NCBI GenBank assembly: GCA_016295665.1
Contig: JAEDKS010000031.1
Coordinates: 1-17,794 of the forward strand
Source of the DNA: Clostridia bacterium
GTDB taxonomy: Bacteria; Bacillota; Clostridia; Christensenellales; Aristaeellaceae
DNA length: 17,794 nt
Direction of reading: 5' to 3'
The notes beneath the pieces were generated by a model. That model was not told where the DNA came from. It saw nothing but the letters and a program-made list of their open reading frames with translations, and did no database searches. Shown in pieces: positions 13,529 through 17,794 of the stretch. Made by a program: the position numbers and the translations under genes. Positions within the stretch are counted from its first letter, which is position 1. Each line of letters starts with the position of its first letter.

Positions 13529-14484
13529 TGACCATCAAGAATCATGCCAAGGTCTGCGCCATTGTTTCGGCGGTGATCTTTGCCCTGGCGCTGGTGCTGA
13601 GCCTGTGCGGCCTGGGCGTCAACCTGGGCATTGACTTCGCCGGCGGTCTGTCCATGCAGTACGACATGGGCACCACCGTGAACAAGGAGGACGTCACCGG
13701 CGTGCTGAACGGCATGGGCCTGGAGGCCGCCGTGACCGTGCAGGGCGCCAGCCAGAACGAGGTCAACATCCAGATCAAGTCCATCAGCAGCTATGCGTAC
13801 GATCTGGGCGAGGATGCCCAGGTCAGCGACGCCAACGAGGACGCGGTGCGCATCCAGATGGTGCAGACCGGCTTCGAGGCTGCGGTGCGGGAGATCTATC
13901 CCGATGCCCAGCAGATCGGCGACGTGAACTACGTGGGCCCCGTGGCGGGCGCCACCCTGCTGACCAACGCCTTCCTGTCCGTGCTGATCGCCGCGGTGCT
14001 GATGCTGATCTACATCGCCTGGCGGTTCGACTTCAACTCCGGCGTGGCGGCGGTGCTGGGTCTGGTGCATGACGTGCTGATGATGCTGGCCTTCATGGTG
14101 CTGCTGCGCTCCATCATCCAGATGAACTCGAGCTTCATCGCTGCCATGCTGACCATCGTGGGCTACTCCATCAACAACACCATCGTGATCTTCGACCGCA
14201 TCCGCGAGAATGCGAAGAAGATGCCCACCGATGCCCGCGACGCGGTGGTCAACCGCTCCATCAAGGAGTGCCTGGGCCGCACCCTGACCACCACCCTCAC
14301 CACCCTGGTGACCATCGTGGCCCTGTATGTGCTGGGCGTGGATTCCATCAAGGAGTTCGCTCTGCCCATCATCATCGGCATCGTGTCCGGCGTGTACAGC
14401 GCCAACATGATCAACGGCTATGTCTGGGCGTTCCTGGAGGAAAGGAAGATTGCCCGCAAGGCCGCTGCAGCCAAGGCCAAGTAA
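13528..14484 (+). CDS. secF: Protein translocase subunit SecF
   Basis: This 318-residue membrane protein has an N-terminal helix, GIDFAGG at 34-40, a periplasmic-type domain to about residue 140, and five further membrane segments with the family motifs VGYSINNTIVIFDRIRE and LTTTLTTLVTI. It is the partner of SecD in the translocon motor. Its ATG shares a base with the secD stop, and an AGGAAGGAGG ribosome site lies inside the end of secD, so the two are translationally coupled. It is followed by the hairpin terminator at 14501-14540. Confidence 0.95.
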   Translation: MTIKNHAKVCAIVSAVIFALALVLSLCGLGVNLGIDFAGGLSMQYDMGTTVNKEDVTGVLNGMGLEAAVTVQGASQNEVNIQIKSISSYAYDLGEDAQVSDANEDAVRIQMVQTGFEAAVREIYPDAQQIGDVNYVGPVAGATLLTNAFLSVLIAAVLMLIYIAWRFDFNSGVAAVLGLVHDVLMMLAFMVLLRSIIQMNSSFIAAMLTIVGYSINNTIVIFDRIRENAKKMPTDARDAVVNRSIKECLGRTLTTTLTTLVTIVALYVLGVDSIKEFALPIIIGIVSGVYSANMINGYVWAFLEERKIARKAAAAKAK

Positions 14485-14500
14485 GCGGTATGGTATCCTT

Positions 14501-14540
14501 GGGAGGAGCCTTCTTCGTGAGGGTTCCTCCCGTTTGATTT
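14501..14540 (+). terminator. Terminator after secF
   Basis: GGGAGGAGCC (14501-14510) pairs with GGTTCCTCCC (14522-14531, one G-U pair) around an 11-nt loop, followed by GTTTGATTT. The tail is interrupted, so some readthrough into the GNAT-recJ-relA genes is likely. I see no clear promoter in 14541-14587. Confidence 0.72.
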
Positions 14541-14587
14541 CCTGATGACAGCCCCTGGGAGAGGGGGCGAGGGGAGGCGGAATCACG

Positions 14588-15055
14588 GTGGAGATACGGC
14601 GCGGCATGCTGGAGGATCTGCCCGCATGGATGGCCCTGGTGCGGCGGGTGGCGTGGAACTTTCCGGGGCTGGAGGATGAGGCGGCCCTGCGGGAGCACGA
14701 GCGGACGGTGGCCCGCTTCCTGGAGGAGGGCAGGGGACTGTGCGCCGTGGACGGCGACGGGATCGTGGGCGTGCTGCTCTTTTCCCGCCGGCACCGGATG
14801 ATCTGCTGTCTGGCGGTGGCCCCGGAGAAGCGGCGGCAGGGCATCGGCGGCGCGCTGCTGACCGAGGCGCTGGCGCAGCTGGGGAAGGACGCGCCCGTGA
14901 CGGTGACGACCTTCCGGGCGGAGGACGATTGGGGCACGGCGCCCCGGGCGCTGTACGAGCGCTTCGGCTTTGTGCCGGAGGCGCTGGTGGAGGAGAATGG
15001 CTATCCGTGCCAGCGGTATGTGCGGGCTGCGGACGCTCCCGGGATTCAGGACTGA
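14588..15055 (+). CDS. GNAT-family N-acetyltransferase
   Basis: This 155-residue protein has acetyl-CoA-binding motif A at CLAVAPEKRRQGIGGALL (about 74-91, with the R-x-x-G-x-G core R82-G87) and motif B ALYERFGFVP (121-130, Tyr123 as the likely general acid). It transfers an acetyl group to an amine; the substrate cannot be read from the sequence. The start is GTG at 14588, chosen because GGGGAGG (14571-14577) precedes it by 10 nt and the sequence MEIRRGMLEDLPAWMAL is a normal GNAT N-terminus. It lies 22 nt upstream of recJ and is probably co-transcribed with it. Confidence 0.88.
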   Translation: MEIRRGMLEDLPAWMALVRRVAWNFPGLEDEAALREHERTVARFLEEGRGLCAVDGDGIVGVLLFSRRHRMICCLAVAPEKRRQGIGGALLTEALAQLGKDAPVTVTTFRAEDDWGTAPRALYERFGFVPEALVEENGYPCQRYVRAADAPGIQD

Positions 15056-15077
15056 ATACAAAGGCAGGAGAGAGCGC

Positions 15078-17405
15078 ATGTTACGTTTCGTCAGACGCGG
15101 GCCGGATGTCCGCCAGCCCATCGGTGAGCTGCCGCTGTGGCTTTCCTCCATTCTCCGCAGCCGGGGCGTGGACACGCCGGAGAAGGCGGAGCGTTTTCTG
15201 GCGCCGGATTTGGGGCAGCTGCACGATCCGCTGCTGATGCAGGGCATGGAGCGGGCCCTGGCGCTGATCCGGCAGGCGGTGGCAGAGCAGACGCCCATTC
15301 AGATCTACGGCGACTACGATGCCGATGGCGTGTGCGCCACCGCCATCCTGATGGAGACGCTGACCTCCATGGGTGCCCGGGTGGACTATCGCATTCCCAG
15401 CCGCCACGGGGAGGGCTACGGCCTGAACTGCGACGCGGTGCGGGAGATCGCGAAGGAGCACCGGCTGCTCATCACGGTGGACTGCGGCGTGACGAACCAC
15501 GAGGAGGTGCGCCTGGCGCAGCTGCTGGGCATGACGGTCATTGTCACCGACCATCATCAGCTGGCGGAGACGCCCTCCCCGGCGGACGTGGTGCTGAACC
15601 CGCTGCTGGGGGACTACCCCTTCCGGCGGCTGTGCGGCGCTGGCGTGGCGCTGAAGGTGGCGCAGGGGCTGCTGGGCATGGAGGAGGTGCTGCGGCGCAT
15701 CGACCTGGCGGCGCTGGCGACGGTGGCGGACCTGGTGCCGCTGATTGACGAGAACCGGGTCATCGTGCGCTTCGGGCTGGAGCGAATGGCGAACACGGAG
15801 CGTCCGGGGCTGGCGGCGATGATGCTGCTGGCGGGCGTGGGCGCGCCGGTGTCTTCGGGACAGGTGGCGTACCGGCTGGCGCCGCGCATCAACGCGGGCG
15901 GGCGCATGGAGGACGCGTCCCAGTGTGTGCGGCTGCTGCTCAGCCGGGACAGGCAGGAGGCGGAGGCCATCGCGCAGCACCTGGAGCAGCAGAACCAGCA
16001 GCGTCAGAGCCTGCAGACGGAGATCACCCTGCAGGCGGAGGCGGACATGACCACCTCCGTGGATTTCCGGGACGATCTGGTCATCGTGGTGATGGGCGAG
16101 GGCTGGAACAGCGGCATCATCGGGCTGGCGGCGGGCCGGCTGTGCGAGAAGTACCATTTCCCCACCATTGTGCTCAGCCGGCAGGGGGACATCGCGGTGG
16201 GCAGCTGCCGCTCCATACCCGGGGTGAACATCCACGCCATGCTGACCGCCTGCGCCGATCTGTTCATGCGCTTCGGCGGGCACGAGCAGGCGGCGGGGCT
16301 GACCATGCGGGCCGACCTGGTGCCGGAGCTGCGGCGCAGGCTGAACCTGATCATCCGGGAGAAGTGCGACCTGACCTGCTACATTCCCACCCGGGAGTAC
16401 GACTTCGCCTTGCCGCTGGAGAGTGTAACGCTGGAGCTGGTGGACGCGCTGGAGGCCCTGCAGCCCACGGGCTTCGGGAACCCGTCGCCGGTGTTCCTGA
16501 CCTGCGGTGCACAGGTGCAGCAGGCCCGTCCGGTGGGCAAGGAGGGCGCCCATCTGAAGCTGGAGCTGCTGGAGGGCAGCGCCCTCCGGGACGGCATCGC
16601 GTTTCAGCAGGGGCATCTGGCACAGGAGGGGCTCGACCTGGTGGACGTGCTGTACGCGCCGGAGCGGAATGAGTTCCGGGGGCGGGTGTCGGCACAGCTG
16701 CAGGTCAGCGCCCTGCGCTGCGCGGAGGGCAGCGTGCCCCTCCCCGGGGAGGATGCGCTTTTTCGGGCCGTTTTGCAGGAGATGACCATGCTCGCGGCGA
16801 ATGATAACGAAATCCCCCAGGAAACGGAGGTCATTACCGAGGCGACCATGCGCCGTCTGCTGGGGGAGGGCCGGGGTACGCTGCTCATCACCCACGACCG
16901 CAGCCGGGGGGCCATGCTCGCCGGTGCCCCGCTGGACGTGGCGGTGGGGCAGGTGCGGGACGGACGCGGCTTCAACACGCTGCTGTTCGGACCCCGGCTG
17001 GAGGCGGTGCAGGACCTATGGCAGCACATCGTGCTGCTGGACGGGGACGTGCTGCCCGGCGAGGCGGCGGCGCTGCGGGCGCGGTGTCCCCGGGCGGCGC
17101 TGCACGCGCTGAAGGACGCGCCCGCGCTGGCGGCGCTGCTGGACAGCCTGCGCATGGAGGATGAGCCCCTGCGGAATCTGTACCGGCGGGTGCGCCGGGG
17201 CGGCGATCTGACCGCCGGGGCGCTGGCGGCGGACACGGGGCTGACGAGGGCACAGGTGCTGGTGGGGCTTACGGCCTTTCAGCAGGTGAAGCTGGTGCAG
17301 TTCCGGCTGGAGCCCTACGGGCTGGTGCTGCTGCCGCCGGTAAAGTGCCGGATGGATGACAGCCCGCTGATCCGCTATCTGCGGGGCAGGGGAACACGGG
17401 CATAG
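15078..17405 (+). CDS. recJ: Single-stranded-DNA-specific exonuclease RecJ
   Basis: This 775-residue protein is close to the length of Bacillus-type RecJ. The DHH phosphoesterase domain has YGDYDADG (D79, D81, D83), VDCG (D135) and TDHH (158-160), which are the metal ligands. The DHHA1 domain has GEGWNSGIIGLAAGRL, SCRSIPGVNI and RFGGHEQAAGLTM. An OB-type domain follows (PTGFGNPSPVFL), and then the ~200-residue C-terminal domain typical of Firmicutes RecJ. It degrades ssDNA 5'-3' in recombination and mismatch repair. The reading frame extends upstream into the GNAT gene, but MLRFVRRGPDV at 15078 has AGGAG 7 nt before it. It lies upstream of relA/spoT, a pairing conserved in Firmicutes. Confidence 0.95.
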   Translation: MLRFVRRGPDVRQPIGELPLWLSSILRSRGVDTPEKAERFLAPDLGQLHDPLLMQGMERALALIRQAVAEQTPIQIYGDYDADGVCATAILMETLTSMGARVDYRIPSRHGEGYGLNCDAVREIAKEHRLLITVDCGVTNHEEVRLAQLLGMTVIVTDHHQLAETPSPADVVLNPLLGDYPFRRLCGAGVALKVAQGLLGMEEVLRRIDLAALATVADLVPLIDENRVIVRFGLERMANTERPGLAAMMLLAGVGAPVSSGQVAYRLAPRINAGGRMEDASQCVRLLLSRDRQEAEAIAQHLEQQNQQRQSLQTEITLQAEADMTTSVDFRDDLVIVVMGEGWNSGIIGLAAGRLCEKYHFPTIVLSRQGDIAVGSCRSIPGVNIHAMLTACADLFMRFGGHEQAAGLTMRADLVPELRRRLNLIIREKCDLTCYIPTREYDFALPLESVTLELVDALEALQPTGFGNPSPVFLTCGAQVQQARPVGKEGAHLKLELLEGSALRDGIAFQQGHLAQEGLDLVDVLYAPERNEFRGRVSAQLQVSALRCAEGSVPLPGEDALFRAVLQEMTMLAANDNEIPQETEVITEATMRRLLGEGRGTLLITHDRSRGAMLAGAPLDVAVGQVRDGRGFNTLLFGPRLEAVQDLWQHIVLLDGDVLPGEAAALRARCPRAALHALKDAPALAALLDSLRMEDEPLRNLYRRVRRGGDLTAGALAADTGLTRAQVLVGLTAFQQVKLVQFRLEPYGLVLLPPVKCRMDDSPLIRYLRGRGTRA

Positions 17406-17436
17406 GACATGCCCGCGGTTTATCGGAGGTGGATGG

Positions 17437-17794
17437 ATGTATACGTCATATGAAGCGATGCCCTTGGATCAGATGCTGGCCCGGGTGGAGAAGTACTATC
17501 CCGGGGAAGGCAGGCAGCTGGTGGAGAAGGCGTATCATTTTGCGGAAAAGGCGCACGAGGGGCAGCGGCGCAAGAGCGGCGAGCCCTATTTCATCCACCC
17601 CTGCTTCGTGGCGGGCATCCTGACCGAATTGATGATCGACCCGCCCACCATCGCGGCGGGCCTGCTCCACGACACGGTGGAGGACTGCGAGGGCGTGACG
17701 CTGGAGACCATTCAGCAGGAGTTCGGCAGCGAGGTGGCGCAGCTGGTGGACGGCGTGACGAAGCTGAACAAGCTGGACTTCGCCGACAAGGAGG
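17437..17794 (+). CDS. RelA/SpoT-family (p)ppGpp synthetase/hydrolase, 3'-truncated
   Basis: 119 codons are present before the window ends; the frame is fully open. GGAGG (17425-17429) lies 7 nt before the ATG. The visible N-terminus is the HD hydrolase domain: KSGEPYFIHP with His54, then LLHDTVEDC with His78-Asp79 and Glu82-Asp83, then EVAQLVDGVTKLNKL. The intact HD residues suggest a bifunctional Rel-type enzyme able to hydrolyse (p)ppGpp, the stringent-response alarmone. Whether the synthetase and TGS/ACT domains follow cannot be seen. It starts 31 nt after recJ, probably in the same transcript. Confidence 0.93.
   Translation, partial: MYTSYEAMPLDQMLARVEKYYPGEGRQLVEKAYHFAEKAHEGQRRKSGEPYFIHPCFVAGILTELMIDPPTIAAGLLHDTVEDCEGVTLETIQQEFGSEVAQLVDGVTKLNKLDFADKE

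Noticed and set aside
13267..14937. 556-residue open frame on the - strand across secD, secF and the GNAT gene
   Set aside because: It spans several real genes and a terminator, has biased composition, and lacks a sensible ribosome site.
15081..16895. 604-residue open frame on the - strand opposite recJ
   Set aside because: Shadow of RecJ in GC-rich DNA; Gln/His/Arg-rich and without family motifs.
17429..17623. 64-residue Arg/Trp-rich open frame at the start of the relA region
   Set aside because: It is out of frame with the RelA/SpoT HD domain encoded from 17437, which has the ribosome site and all catalytic residues.

Overview
The window is dense, GC-rich DNA. It has strong GGAGG-type ribosome sites, short or overlapping gene junctions, consensus sigma-A-type promoters with 17-nt spacers, and Firmicutes-type genes (DegV, a long RecJ, a YkuD L,D-transpeptidase with peptidoglycan-binding repeats, separate SecD and SecF, a RelA/SpoT homologue). 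This suggests a high-GC member of the Clostridia, perhaps a gut lineage. No species can be named from the sequence, and nothing looks like a mobile element, CRISPR array, rRNA or tRNA.

Layout. (1) 2-3123, + strand: the 3' part of a PMT/GT39-type polyprenyl-phosphate-sugar glycosyltransferase, a CDP-alcohol phosphatidyltransferase (PgsA-like) and a DegV/FakB-type fatty-acid-binding protein. This is a cell-envelope/lipid operon ending in a bidirectional terminator (3182-3219). (2) 3264-6261, - strand: a methionine-type ABC importer operon transcribed metQ-metN-metI. (3) 6330-8081, - strand: a secreted L,D-transpeptidase with four peptidoglycan-binding repeats. (4) 8196-9519, - strand: overlapping birA and acpS, which attach biotin and phosphopantetheine to carrier proteins. 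(5) 9613-11532, - strand: recQ. (6) 11667-14540, + strand: a promoter, a small unrecognised membrane-anchored protein, secD and secF, then a terminator. (7) 14588-17794, + strand: a GNAT acetyltransferase, recJ and the 5' end of a relA/spoT gene that runs off the window.

The most unusual region is the methionine transporter. MetQ, the substrate-binding protein, appears to be circularly permuted. The half that is C-terminal in ordinary NlpA/MetQ proteins follows the signal peptide directly, and the half that is normally N-terminal comes last. It also lacks the lipobox cysteine expected of a Gram-positive binding protein. The operon has a consensus promoter and a 37-codon leader ORF holding 5 Met and 4 Cys codons. 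A GC hairpin sits on the leader stop codon and an intrinsic terminator precedes metQ, which is the layout of ribosome-mediated attenuation. I see no SAM riboswitch or T-box there. The metQ promoter closely resembles the birA promoter about 3.3 kb away.
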